Positions 54,152 through 62,352 of a stretch of DNA of 64,000 bases are shown piece after piece. Each line of letters begins with the position of its first letter. Positions within the stretch are counted from its first letter, which is position 1. The notes under the pieces are model-generated. The model was not told the DNA's origin, ran no database searches, and saw nothing but the letters and a program-made list of their open reading frames with translations. The position numbers and the translations under genes are program-made. Origin of the DNA: Streptomyces toxytricini (lineage in GTDB: Bacteria; Actinomycetota; Actinomycetes; Streptomycetales; Streptomycetaceae); contig NZ_BMTY01000008.1 in assembly GCF_014649915.1 (NCBI RefSeq), positions 185,324-249,323 of the forward strand. Reading direction: 5' to 3'.

Positions 54152-54210
54152 CCGGCGGCCGGCCCTCCCCCCGCTCCGGGGGTCTCCCGGAAGGCAGGGC
54201 CGGCCGCCGG
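54152..54210 (-). terminator. Terminator of collagenase gene
   Basis: A perfect 15-bp outer stem (CCGGCGGCCGGCCCT with AGGGCCGGCCGCCGG), with an inner CCCCG/CGGGG hairpin, begins 10 nt after the collagenase stop on the - strand. It separates the collagenase gene from the dehydrogenase promoter. Confidence 0.85.
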
Positions 54211-54220
54211 CGGCACGGGG

Positions 54221-56668
54221 TCAGCTGCGCAGCGGGCCCTCGCAGCTGTAGGGGGAGGTGCCGGCCGTGCGGTTGTCCCAGATCTCCACCGGGCCGAAGG
54301 AGCAGTTCATGTCCGCCAGGTTGTTGGAGGCCGCGCCGGCCCGGTCGAGGAGGAAGTAGTCGACCGTCTCGGACATGTCCTTGAAGTTCTGGTCGTCACT
54401 GCGCCAGTTCTTCAGGTTCGCGGTGATCCGGCCGGTGCAGGTGAACCGCCGCTTGCCGGGGTCGCCGTTCTCCACGCAGTCCGGCGTGTTGTAGGTGGCC
54501 GCAGCGAACGAGGACTTCACCGAGGCGAGCGCGGAGTCGCGCAGCTGCTCGTTCGGCGTGTACGTGGTGTTGGGCACGAACAGCTGGTCCACCTTGGCGA
54601 TCTGCGCGTCCAGGAAGCGGTCGTAGTCGCGCTGGAGGTAGCTGTCCGAGCCGAGGCGGTGGCGCCAGGCGTCGTACTTCGCCACGTCGTTGTTGCGCAG
54701 GTGGGTGTACATCTCGCGGAGCAGGGACGGCTTCTCGGTCCACAGGAACTCGAAGAACGTGCCGGCGTAGCTGTAGAAGCGGAAGCCGTCGCCGTCGTAC
54801 GTGGCGTTGAGGATCTGCCCGACGCTCATGCGGGGGCCGCCGCCCGCCGTGTCACCGATGATGCTCTTGACGAGCGACTTGCGCACGGCGATGCCGTCGG
54901 AGCGGGTGGCCCCGTCGAAGAACTCGGCCGTGCCCTCGTCCATGGCGGTGGTGCGGTCGCCCTCGTACCAGGGGCCCTGGCCGAAGAAGCCGTGCACGGC
55001 GAAGCGGCCGTTGAGGTAGTGCACGTACTCGTGGCGGAAGAGCTCTTCCAGGGTCAGGGTGGAGTCCTGCGGGACGCGGCGCTGGTAGGTGTAGAAGGTG
55101 GCGCCGTTCTCGATGTAGATGCCGCCGTTGTTCGTGTCGTACCCGGTCAGGATCGGGTGGTAGTTCACGTAGTCGGCGCGCGAGGCGTACAGCACGATGT
55201 TGAGGGTGCTGTTCGGGTCGCCGGCGAGCGGCTGGTCGGTGCCGATCACCCGGTGGTACTGCGCCTTGACCTGCTTGCTCGCGTAGTAGAGCTGGTCGAC
55301 GGTGGCCCGGTCGAGGGCGGTGCGGACCTTGATGGCGCCGTTGTCGTAGGTGAAGGTGTTCGGGAAGAGCTGCTTCTCGATGTCCTCCTTGCAGACCCCG
55401 TACGGCTTGCACGCCTCGTAGAAGTTGAGCCAGGAGACGATCTTCGCCCACTGCTCGCTGCCGTCGCCGAAGGTGGTGCGGGCCGTCGACAGCAGCCCGC
55501 CGAGGTCGGCCACGGTCCGGTCCTTCAGGGAGGGGACCTGGCCGAAGCGGCCGTACTCGCCGAGGGCGTCGCGGGCGACCCAGGCGTTGGCGGTGCCCTT
55601 GAGGTGGCCGTAGCCGGCGAACGCCTTGAACAGGTCGCGGTAGGCCGGGTCGGCGGCGACCGCCGCGTGGAAGGCGGCGTCCTGGTTGCCCGGGTAGACG
55701 CCGAGGTAGTTCACCGACAGCGCGGCCAGTGCGGCGCCCGCCCAGTTCGGGTCGTGGTGGGTGGCCGGGTGGCCCGGGTCCATGGTGGCCAGGACCTTCT
55801 TGATCAGGCCGATCTGGTGGTGGCGCAGGCCGGGAGCACTGCCGGCGTAGAGGGCCTCGCGCAGGGTGCGGGCGTTGGAGGCGGTCGTGTCGAAGGTGCG
55901 GGCGGCGGCGCCGAAGTCGGCGATGGCGCGGCGCATGGCCTCGACGGTCGGCGCGTCGGTGACGTCGATCTCGGAGCGCGAGTGGTCGTGGTAGGCGACG
56001 GCGTGCAGGTAGGTGAACATCTCCTCCAGGTGGGAGGAGTTCTTGCCGTCGTGCGCCGCGGCCAGGGCGGATATGCGCCGGGAGACGGCCTGGACGTGGG
56101 CGTCGGACATGACCCGGGCCAGGCGGGCGTCCCAGTTCCAGATGATGCTGCGCAGGCAGCCGTCGGCCGTGACGGCCTCGTCGGCGAGGAAGTCGGCGAA
56201 CTGCTCCGGGGACAGCCCCGTGACGCCGTCGAGGGTGCAGGGGACGCCGGCGGCGAGGGTGCGGCCGGTCGCGGGGGCCGCCGCGGCGGCCTTGCGGCTC
56301 TTCTCGCTGCGCTCGGAGGCCGGCGCGGCCGCGGTCGGGGCGCCGGGGGTGCGGCCCTGGGCGGCCTGGGCCGCCGCGGCGTCCGCGGCGGAGCGGGCGG
56401 CCTGGCCGCCGGGGGTGCGGCCGGCGCCCGGCGCGACGGCGGACGCGGGGGCCGCCTCCTTCGGCGAGGCGAGGCGGTCGACCTCGTCGAACGGGTTCCC
56501 GCCGCGCGCCCCGGCGGCGGGGGCGGCAGGGGCGGCGGCCGCACCCTGCGCCGGGGCGGGCACCGCGGTCTCGGCAGCCACCGTCACGGCCTGGCCCGCC
56601 GTGGCGAGGAGCGTGACCGCCACGGCGGTCGAGAGGAGGGAGGAACGCACAACTCTGTGCTGGGACAC
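54221..56668 (-). CDS. Secreted M9-family microbial collagenase
   Basis: 815 aa from GTG 56668, with AGGAG 6 nt upstream. A signal peptide (~1-32, SSLLSTAVAVTLLATAGQA) is followed by a ~110-residue Ala/Pro-rich linker, an M9 N-terminal activator domain (~145-440), and the peptidase domain. Zinc site RHEYVHYLNG (His546, Glu547, His550) and MDEGTAEFFDG (Glu578, third ligand, 28 residues after His550 as in ColG). The C-terminal ~100 residues have four Cys (DCVENGD, FTCTG, MNCSFG, SCEGP) and are not a PKD or PPC domain I recognise. It would cleave native collagen outside the cell. Confidence 0.92.
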   Translation of the reverse strand: MSQHRVVRSSLLSTAVAVTLLATAGQAVTVAAETAVPAPAQGAAAAPAAPAAGARGGNPFDEVDRLASPKEAAPASAVAPGAGRTPGGQAARSAADAAAAQAAQGRTPGAPTAAAPASERSEKSRKAAAAAPATGRTLAAGVPCTLDGVTGLSPEQFADFLADEAVTADGCLRSIIWNWDARLARVMSDAHVQAVSRRISALAAAHDGKNSSHLEEMFTYLHAVAYHDHSRSEIDVTDAPTVEAMRRAIADFGAAARTFDTTASNARTLREALYAGSAPGLRHHQIGLIKKVLATMDPGHPATHHDPNWAGAALAALSVNYLGVYPGNQDAAFHAAVAADPAYRDLFKAFAGYGHLKGTANAWVARDALGEYGRFGQVPSLKDRTVADLGGLLSTARTTFGDGSEQWAKIVSWLNFYEACKPYGVCKEDIEKQLFPNTFTYDNGAIKVRTALDRATVDQLYYASKQVKAQYHRVIGTDQPLAGDPNSTLNIVLYASRADYVNYHPILTGYDTNNGGIYIENGATFYTYQRRVPQDSTLTLEELFRHEYVHYLNGRFAVHGFFGQGPWYEGDRTTAMDEGTAEFFDGATRSDGIAVRKSLVKSIIGDTAGGGPRMSVGQILNATYDGDGFRFYSYAGTFFEFLWTEKPSLLREMYTHLRNNDVAKYDAWRHRLGSDSYLQRDYDRFLDAQIAKVDQLFVPNTTYTPNEQLRDSALASVKSSFAAATYNTPDCVENGDPGKRRFTCTGRITANLKNWRSDDQNFKDMSETVDYFLLDRAGAASNNLADMNCSFGPVEIWDNRTAGTSPYSCEGPLRS

Positions 56669-56811
56669 CAAGGACTCCTGGAAGGGGAGGTGGGGGACAT
56701 GGCGGACACGGCGCGGGGGTGCTGCGTGGGACGTGCCGGACGAGCGGTCGTGCGTGAACTGCCCTGCGCCACACGGCATTTGACGGGGATTAACGCGCCG
56801 CGGTGTGAGCT

Positions 56812-56843
56812 GTAACATAGTAATGTGAAATTGCACTGACAAG
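56812..56843 (-). promoter_or_regulatory. Promoter/operator of the collagenase gene (32 bp shared with opp)
   Basis: On the - strand TTGTCA (56837-56842), 17 bp and TATGTT (56814-56819), with the motif GTAACATAGTAA (56812-56823) over the -10. All 32 bases equal 46053-46084. The leader to the collagenase start is about 140 nt. The Xaa-Pro aminopeptidase gene starts 42 bp away on the other strand, so the site could serve both. Confidence 0.8.
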
Positions 56844-56885
56844 ACCTGTGCGCACACCAGTTCACGTCTTTCCCAGGGAGCCCCC

Positions 56886-58256
56886 GTGACCGAAGCCCTC
56901 TCCCGCCTCAACACCGGGAGTCACGACCTGCCGGTATCCGCCGAGTTGTCCCGGTACATGGCCGGCAACTGGGCCCCGTCACCGCTGCCGGACTCCGAGC
57001 GCGTCGCCGCGTACGCCGTCACCCCGGCCCGCCGCGCCCGCCTGTCCGCACTCTTCCCGGGCGAGCGGCTGATCGTCCCGGCCGGCGAGCTGAAGGTCCG
57101 CTCCAACGACTGCGACTTCCGCTTCCGCCCGCACAGCGCGTACGCCTGGCTCACCGGGCTCACCGGCGAGGACCAGGTCGGCCACGTGCTCGTGATGGAG
57201 CCCTCCGGCCCGCACGGGCACGAGGCCGTGCTGTACCTGCGCCCCCGCTCGCCGCGCACCGGCGGCAGCGAGGAGTTCTACCGGGACCGCCGGTACGGGG
57301 AGTTCTGGGTCGGCCGGCGCCCCGACCTCGCGGAGGCGGAGCGGCTGACCGGGCTGCGCTGCGCCCACCTGGAGGCGCTGGGCGACCCGGCCGGCCGCAA
57401 CGCCGCGACCGACGCCGAGCTGGCCACCGCCCTGTCCGAGCTGCGCCTGGTCAAGGACGCCTGGGAGGTCGAGCAGCTCCAGCTGGCCGTCGACCACACC
57501 GCCGCCGGATTCGAGGACGTCGTACGGGCGCTGCCGCGCGCGCTCGCCCACCCTCGCGGCGAGCGGTGGATCGAGGGGGTCTTCGGCCTGCGCGCCCGGG
57601 CGGAGGGCAACGGCACCGGCTACGACACCATCGCCGCGTCCGGCGCACACGCGTGCGTGCTGCACTGGATCCGCAACGACGGGCGGCTCGACGCGGGCGA
57701 CCTGCTGCTGCTCGACGCCGGCGTGGAGACCGACACCCTCTACACGGCCGACATCACGCGCACGCTCCCGCTGTCGGGGCGCTTCTCCCCCGTCCAGCGG
57801 CAGGTGTACGAGCTGGTGCTCGCCGCGCAGGAGGCGGGCATCGCCGCGCTTCGGCCGGGGGCGAGCTTCCGCGACTTCCACCGCGCGGGGATGCGGGTGA
57901 TCGCGGAGGGCCTGGCGGACTGGGGCGTGCTCAAGGACGCCGAGGGCGACCTGCACCGCCGGTACACGCTGTGCAGCAGCGGCCACATGCTGGGGCTCGA
58001 CGTCCACGACTGCGCCAAGGCGCGCGCGGAGACGTACCTGGACGGGGTGCTGGAGGAGGGCCAGGTGCTGACGGTCGAGCCGGGCCTCTACCTCCAGCCG
58101 GACGACGAGACGCTGCCGCCGGAGCTGCGCGGCATCGGTGTGCGCATCGAGGACGACCTGGTCGTCACCGCGACGGGGGCCCGGCTGATGTCGGGGGCCC
58201 TGCCGCGGACGGTGGCCGGGATCGAGGAGTGGATGGGCGGCCTGCTGGAGGGCTGA
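56886..58256 (+). CDS. Xaa-Pro aminopeptidase (aminopeptidase P, M24B)
   Basis: 456 aa from GTG 56886, with AGGGAG 5 nt upstream. An N-terminal creatinase-like domain (~1-180) is followed by the pita-bread metallopeptidase. Metal ligands are seen in LLLLDAGVETDTLYTADITRT (read as LLLDAGVE and YTADITRT, two Asp), SSGHMLGLDVHDC (His), LTVEPGLYL (Glu) and GVRIEDDL (Glu). It removes the N-terminal residue before proline from peptides in the cytoplasm. It is divergent from the collagenase gene and lies beside its operator, consistent with a joint role in collagen peptide breakdown. Confidence 0.92.
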   Translation: MTEALSRLNTGSHDLPVSAELSRYMAGNWAPSPLPDSERVAAYAVTPARRARLSALFPGERLIVPAGELKVRSNDCDFRFRPHSAYAWLTGLTGEDQVGHVLVMEPSGPHGHEAVLYLRPRSPRTGGSEEFYRDRRYGEFWVGRRPDLAEAERLTGLRCAHLEALGDPAGRNAATDAELATALSELRLVKDAWEVEQLQLAVDHTAAGFEDVVRALPRALAHPRGERWIEGVFGLRARAEGNGTGYDTIAASGAHACVLHWIRNDGRLDAGDLLLLDAGVETDTLYTADITRTLPLSGRFSPVQRQVYELVLAAQEAGIAALRPGASFRDFHRAGMRVIAEGLADWGVLKDAEGDLHRRYTLCSSGHMLGLDVHDCAKARAETYLDGVLEEGQVLTVEPGLYLQPDDETLPPELRGIGVRIEDDLVVTATGARLMSGALPRTVAGIEEWMGGLLEG

Positions 58257-58261
58257 GCCCG

Positions 58262-58347
58262 CCGCCCCGGCCGCCCCGGCCGCGGCGCGGGAGGGGCGGC
58301 CGGGGCGGACGGCGGTGACGGCCCGCGCGGGATGCGCGGGCCGTCAC
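58262..58347. terminator. Two consecutive strong hairpins after pepP
   Basis: Hairpin 1: CCGCCCCGGCCGCCCC (58262-58277) with GGGGCGGCCGGGGCGG (58293-58308). Hairpin 2: GTGACGGCCCGCGC (58315-58328) with GCGCGGGCCGTCAC (58334-58347). They lie between the convergent pepP (+) and Gly-rich protein (-) genes. Confidence 0.85.
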
Positions 58348-58413
58348 CTGCCGGTTCCCTCCGGCGTGTTCGGGATGCGGAATGAACGGGCGGCTCAGTT
58401 CCGGTGTGCGGAG

Positions 58414-58908
58414 TTACTTGCCGCCACCACCACCGCCACCGCCGCCACCGTGGCCGCCGCCGCCGTGGCCGCCACCGCCGCCGTGGCCGCCGTTGCCGCC
58501 ACCACCGCCGTCGCCGCCACCGCCGCCACGGCCTCCGCCGTCGTGGCCGTTGCCGCCGTTGCCGCCGTAGCCGCCGTCGTGGCCGTTGCCGCCGTAGCCG
58601 TTGTGGCCGTTGCCGCCGTAGCCGTTCCAGTCGTGGTCGTTGTAGTCGCGGTAGTCGTGCCGGTCGTAGTCGCGGTTGCTGTGGTGGACGTTGTCCCAGC
58701 ACCAGTCGGGCCGGTCGTCCCACCGGTTCCACCGCTCGCAGCAGTCACGCCAGTCATGGCTTCCGCGCCGGTCGTCCGAACACCGCCAGTCCTGCCGGGT
58801 CTCCGGGGTCAGCGAGGTCTGCGCGGCAAACGCTCCGCTCACCGGCGTCAGGCCGAGAGCGACGCCTGCGGCGCCCGCCACGGCTGCCGCAATGATCCCA
58901 CGGCGCAT
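58414..58908 (-). CDS. Secreted Gly/His/Asn-rich repeat protein
   Basis: 164 aa from ATG 58908, with GGAGG 9 nt upstream. A signal peptide (MRRGIIAAAVAGAAGVALGL ... SGAFA) is followed by a Cys- and Trp-rich block (WRCSDDRRGSHDWRDCCERW, PDWCWDN). Next comes a charged D/Y/H stretch and a C-terminal tail of GGNGHDGGYGG-type repeats ending in poly-Gly. The DNA of the tail is a long GCC/CCA triplet repeat. Function unknown; such tails occur in surface or matrix-binding proteins. The Cys block could form disulfides. Confidence 0.65.
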   Translation of the reverse strand: MRRGIIAAAVAGAAGVALGLTPVSGAFAAQTSLTPETRQDWRCSDDRRGSHDWRDCCERWNRWDDRPDWCWDNVHHSNRDYDRHDYRDYNDHDWNGYGGNGHNGYGGNGHDGGYGGNGGNGHDGGGRGGGGGDGGGGGNGGHGGGGGHGGGGHGGGGGGGGGGK

Positions 58909-58942
58909 GATCATGCACCTCCGAGCATCTTGACAATTGATC

Positions 58943-58970
58943 CCAAAGGGGGCATTTCCACACTCCCCCC
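58943..58970 (-). terminator. Hairpin downstream of RidA gene
   Basis: AAGGGGG and CCCCCTT arms with a 13-nt loop lie between the RidA stop (58985) and the Gly-rich protein start (58908) on the - strand. It could terminate the RidA transcript or sit in the leader of the Gly-rich gene. Confidence 0.5.
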
Positions 58971-58984
58971 TTACCTGCTCCCTG

Positions 58985-59473
58985 TCAAAGGCCGCTCGCC
59001 GGCCCCGCACCCCGGGACCCCCCGCAAGCCGCTTCCCAACTGGGATCCCCGCCTTGTGGAATTGCTTCGGACGGACCGTCAAGGACGGCGATACCGTCCA
59101 GTTCGACCAGGGCTTCCTCGTCCCAGAGCCGGACGATGCCCACGACCGCCATCGCCGGGTAGTCGCGGCCCGCCAGACGCCGCCAGATGCGGCCCAGTTC
59201 GGGGGCGTGCGCCCGGTAGTCCGCCACGTCCACCGCGTACACGGTCACCCGCACCAGGTCCGCCGGCGCGCCGCCCGCCGCCGCCAGCGCCGTCAGCAGA
59301 CCGGACAGGGCCCGCTCGAACTGCTCCGGCAGCGTCGCCCCGACCACCGCTCCGTCCGCGTCCAGCGCGGTCTGCCCCGCGAGGAACACCAGCCGGGAGC
59401 CGGTCGCCGCCACCGCGTGGGAGAAGCCCGTCGCCGGCGACAGCTCCGCCGGGTTGATCCGCTGCGGGCTCAC
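58985..59473 (-). CDS. RidA/YjgF-family protein
   Basis: 162 aa from GTG 59473, overlapping the acyl-CoA dehydrogenase stop by 4 bp (GTGA). The RidA fold shows FLAGQTALDADGAVVG, PEQFERALSGLLTALAAAGG, DLVRVTVYAVDVADY and YPAMAVVGIVRLWDEEALVELDG. The usual catalytic Arg position is occupied by the R of GIVRLW. RidA enzymes hydrolyse reactive enamines and imines; family members also occur in aminobenzoate and related degradation clusters. Confidence 0.85.
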   Translation of the reverse strand: MSPQRINPAELSPATGFSHAVAATGSRLVFLAGQTALDADGAVVGATLPEQFERALSGLLTALAAAGGAPADLVRVTVYAVDVADYRAHAPELGRIWRRLAGRDYPAMAVVGIVRLWDEEALVELDGIAVLDGPSEAIPQGGDPSWEAACGGSRGAGPASGL

Positions 59474-60600
59474 CGGTACAGCTCCCGCGCGATGATCGTG
59501 CGCTGGACCTCGCTCGCGCCCTCGTAGATGCGCGGGGCCCTGACCTCCCGGTACAGGTGCTCCAGCAGGTGGCCCCGGCGCAGGGCGGCGGCCCCGTGCA
59601 GCTGCACGGCGTGGTCCACCACGTACTGCGCGGTCTCCGTCGCCAGCAGCTTGGCCATGGCCGAGCGGCGCGGGACGTCCGCGTCCCCCGCGTCGTACGC
59701 GCCCGCGGCCGCGTAGACCAGCAGCCGGGCCGCCTCGGTCCGGGTCGCCATCTCCGCCACCCGGTGCCCGACCGCCTGGAGGTCGCCGAGCACCCCGCCG
59801 AACGCGGTGCGGCTCGCGGTGTGCGCCAGCGTCGCGTCGAGGGCGGCGCGCGCCATGCCCACCGCGAACGCGCCCACGCTGGGCCGGAACAGGTTCAGCG
59901 TGGCCATCGCCACGGCGAAGCCGCGCCCGGGCCGGCCCAGCAGGTCCTCCGGGCCGACGGGGACCCCGTCGAAGACCAGTCTGCCGATGGGGTGCGGGGA
60001 GAGCATCTCCAGCGGCTCCCCGGACAGTCCGGGCCGGTCGGCCGGGACGAGGAAGGCCGTGACGCCCTTCGCCCCGGGAGCCTCGCCGGTGCGGGCGAAG
60101 ACGGTGTAGAAGTCGGCCTCCGGGGCGTTGGAGATCCAGCACTTCTCGCCGCTGAGCCGCCAGCCGCCCGCCGCCCCCGGGTCGGCGCCGGCGTCGGGCT
60201 CCGCCGCGAGCGCCAGCGCCGCCGCGTCCGAGCCGGCCCCCGGCTCGCTCAGCGCGAAGGCCGCCACCGCCCGGCCGGCCCGCACCTGCGGCAGCCAGCG
60301 CTCCCGCTGCGCGTCCGTGCCCGCGCTGAGCACCGGGTGCGCCCCGAGCCCCTGCAGGGCCAGCGCCGTCTCCGCCTCCGTGCACCCGTACGCGAGGGAC
60401 TCCCGCAGCAGGCACAGCTCCAGCGCGCCCGAGGTGAACAGCCGGTCCAGCAGCCCCAGCGCCCCGAGCTCCGCGAGCAGCGGACGGTTGACGCGTCCCG
60501 GCTCCCCCTTGTCCGCCAGCGGCCGCAGCCTCGTGGCCGACAGCTCGCGCAGCTGCCCGCACCACTGCTCCTGTTCCGCTCCGAGCGCGAATCCGGTCAT
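59470..60600 (-). CDS. Acyl-CoA dehydrogenase
   Basis: A 376-aa protein with the three-domain acyl-CoA dehydrogenase plan: FALSEPGAGSDAAAL (FAD/substrate), GEKCWISNAPEADFYTVFAR, FGGVLGDLQAVGHRVAEM and the C-terminal RIYEGASEVQRTIIARELY, with the catalytic Glu position of the butyryl/medium-chain type. It oxidises an acyl-CoA to the enoyl-CoA. It is divergent from an aryl/acyl-CoA ligase gene, which likely provides its substrate. Confidence 0.88.
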   Translation of the reverse strand: MTGFALGAEQEQWCGQLRELSATRLRPLADKGEPGRVNRPLLAELGALGLLDRLFTSGALELCLLRESLAYGCTEAETALALQGLGAHPVLSAGTDAQRERWLPQVRAGRAVAAFALSEPGAGSDAAALALAAEPDAGADPGAAGGWRLSGEKCWISNAPEADFYTVFARTGEAPGAKGVTAFLVPADRPGLSGEPLEMLSPHPIGRLVFDGVPVGPEDLLGRPGRGFAVAMATLNLFRPSVGAFAVGMARAALDATLAHTASRTAFGGVLGDLQAVGHRVAEMATRTEAARLLVYAAAGAYDAGDADVPRRSAMAKLLATETAQYVVDHAVQLHGAAALRRGHLLEHLYREVRAPRIYEGASEVQRTIIARELYR

Positions 60601-60629
60601 CCGAACATCCCCGCTTCTATCGCGTCCTG

Positions 60630-60657
60630 TTGACTCCCGTCACCATCACGATACGCT
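60630..60657 (+). promoter_or_regulatory. Promoter of the CoA ligase / PaaX unit
   Basis: TTGACT (60630-60635), a 16-bp spacer and TACGCT (60652-60657) form a plausible sigma-70 promoter about 80 bp before the ligase start. It lies 30 bp from the divergent acyl-CoA dehydrogenase start, so PaaX bound here could control both directions. Confidence 0.5.
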
Positions 60658-60737
60658 CGTGGGGCAAGCGCACGGCCGGCTCCACCCGTTTCGGCCCCGA
60701 CCAGGGGGCGCAGCCGTCGCAAGGGGGCGAACCCGCC

Positions 60738-62348
60738 TTGGAGCTCAAGCCTTCGGCCCATGCCGACACCTTCGCGCGCGACCACCTGCCGCCGCCGCAC
60801 GCGTGGCCGGACCTGCTCTTCGAACTGCCCGAACTGGCCTACCCGGACCGCCTCAACTGCGCGGCGGAGCTGCTCGACGCCACCATCGCCCGGCTCGGGC
60901 CGGAGCGCCCCGCCTTCCGCAGCGGCACCGGCGAGACCTGGTCGTACGGGGAGTTGCGCGACCGGGTGGACCGCATCGCGCACGTCCTGACGGCCGACCT
61001 CGGGGTGGTCCCCGGCAACCGGGTGCTGCTGCGCGGCCCGACCGGCCCCTGGCTCGCCGCGTGCTGGCTCGCGGTGGTGAAGGCCGGTGCGGTCGCCGTC
61101 ACCGTCCTGGCGCAGCAGCGGGCGCACGAGCTGGCGACGGTGTGCGCGATGGCCCGGGTGGGGCACGCCCTGTGCCACGAGTCGGTGCTGGAGGACCTCG
61201 CCCGCGCGGACGTCCCCGGCCTGCGCGTCACCCCGTACGGCGGGACCGGCCAGAAGGACCTGCTCCGCCTCGTCGAGCAGCACACGGAGCCGTTCCCGGC
61301 GGTCGGGACCTCCGCGGACGACGTGGCGCTGATCGCCTTCACCTCCGGCACCACGGGCCGGCCGAAGGGCTGCATGCACTTCCACCGGGACGTGCTGGCG
61401 ATCGCCGACACCTTCTCCCGGCACGTGCTGCGGCCCCGGCCCGACGACGTCTTCGCGGGCAGCCCGCCGCTCGGCTTCACCTTCGGCCTCGGCGGCCTGG
61501 TCGTCTTCCCGCTGCGCGCCGGCGCCAGCGCCCTGCTGCTTGAGCAGGCCGTACCGCGCGTCCTGCTGCCGGCCCTGGCCGAGCACCGGGTCACCGTGCT
61601 GTTCACGGCGCCCACCGCCTACCGGGCGATGCTGGACGCGCTCGACGGCGAGGCCCACGACCTGTCGGCGCTGCGCCGCTGCGTCTCGGCGGGCGAGAAC
61701 CTCCCCGCCGCGACCTGGCAGGCCTGGCACGAGCGGACCGGGCTGCGGATCATCAACGGGATCGGCGCGACGGAGCTGCTGCACATCTTCATCTCCGCCG
61801 CGGACGACGACATCCGCCCCGGCACCACCGGCCGCGTCGTGCCCGGCTGGCAGGCCCGCGTGGTGGACCGCTCCGGCCGGCCCGTCGCGGACGGCGAGCC
61901 GGGGCTGCTCGCCGTGCGCGGCCCGGTCGGCTGCCGCTACCTGGCCGACCCGCGGCAAGGGGACTACGTACGGGACGGCTGGAACCTCACCGGCGACACG
62001 TACATCCGCGATGCGGACGGCTACTTCCGCTACGTGGCCCGCGCCGACGACATGATCGTCTCCGCCGGGTACAACATCGCCGGCCCGGAGGTGGAGGAGG
62101 CGCTGCTGCGCCACCCGGACGTCGCCGAGGCGGCCGTCGTGGGCCGCCCGGACGAGCGGCGCGGCCAGATCGTCGTGGCGTACGCCGTCCCCCGTCCGGG
62201 CGCGGTCCTGACGGAGGACGCCCTGCGGGAGTTCATGCGCGCCGAACTGGCCCCGCACAAGTGCCCGCGCGCGTTCGTCTTCCTGCCCGAGCTGCCGCGG
62301 ACCCCGACGGGGAAACTTCAGCGGTTCCGGCTGCGCGATCTACAGTGA
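60738..62348 (+). CDS. AMP-binding acyl/aryl-CoA ligase (2-aminobenzoate-CoA ligase-like)
   Basis: 536 aa from TTG 60738, preceded by GGGGGCGA; the longer frame would start inside the promoter. Adenylate-forming motifs: FTSGTTGRPKGCMHFHRD (A3), GIGATELLHIFIS (A5), GDTYIRDADGYFRYVARADD (A7/A8), SAGYNIAGPEVEEAL and PTGKLQRFR (A10 Lys). The sequence pattern is that of benzoate/2-aminobenzoate-CoA ligases. It activates a carboxylic acid with ATP and CoA in the cytoplasm. Substrate inferred only. Confidence 0.83.
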   Translation: MELKPSAHADTFARDHLPPPHAWPDLLFELPELAYPDRLNCAAELLDATIARLGPERPAFRSGTGETWSYGELRDRVDRIAHVLTADLGVVPGNRVLLRGPTGPWLAACWLAVVKAGAVAVTVLAQQRAHELATVCAMARVGHALCHESVLEDLARADVPGLRVTPYGGTGQKDLLRLVEQHTEPFPAVGTSADDVALIAFTSGTTGRPKGCMHFHRDVLAIADTFSRHVLRPRPDDVFAGSPPLGFTFGLGGLVVFPLRAGASALLLEQAVPRVLLPALAEHRVTVLFTAPTAYRAMLDALDGEAHDLSALRRCVSAGENLPAATWQAWHERTGLRIINGIGATELLHIFISAADDDIRPGTTGRVVPGWQARVVDRSGRPVADGEPGLLAVRGPVGCRYLADPRQGDYVRDGWNLTGDTYIRDADGYFRYVARADDMIVSAGYNIAGPEVEEALLRHPDVAEAAVVGRPDERRGQIVVAYAVPRPGAVLTEDALREFMRAELAPHKCPRAFVFLPELPRTPTGKLQRFRLRDLQ

Positions 62349-62352
62349 ACCC

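Noticed and set aside
58420..58625. Regular short repeats that could suggest a CRISPR array
   Set aside because: They are in-frame GCC/CCA triplets encoding a poly-Gly tail, with no constant-length repeats and spacers.
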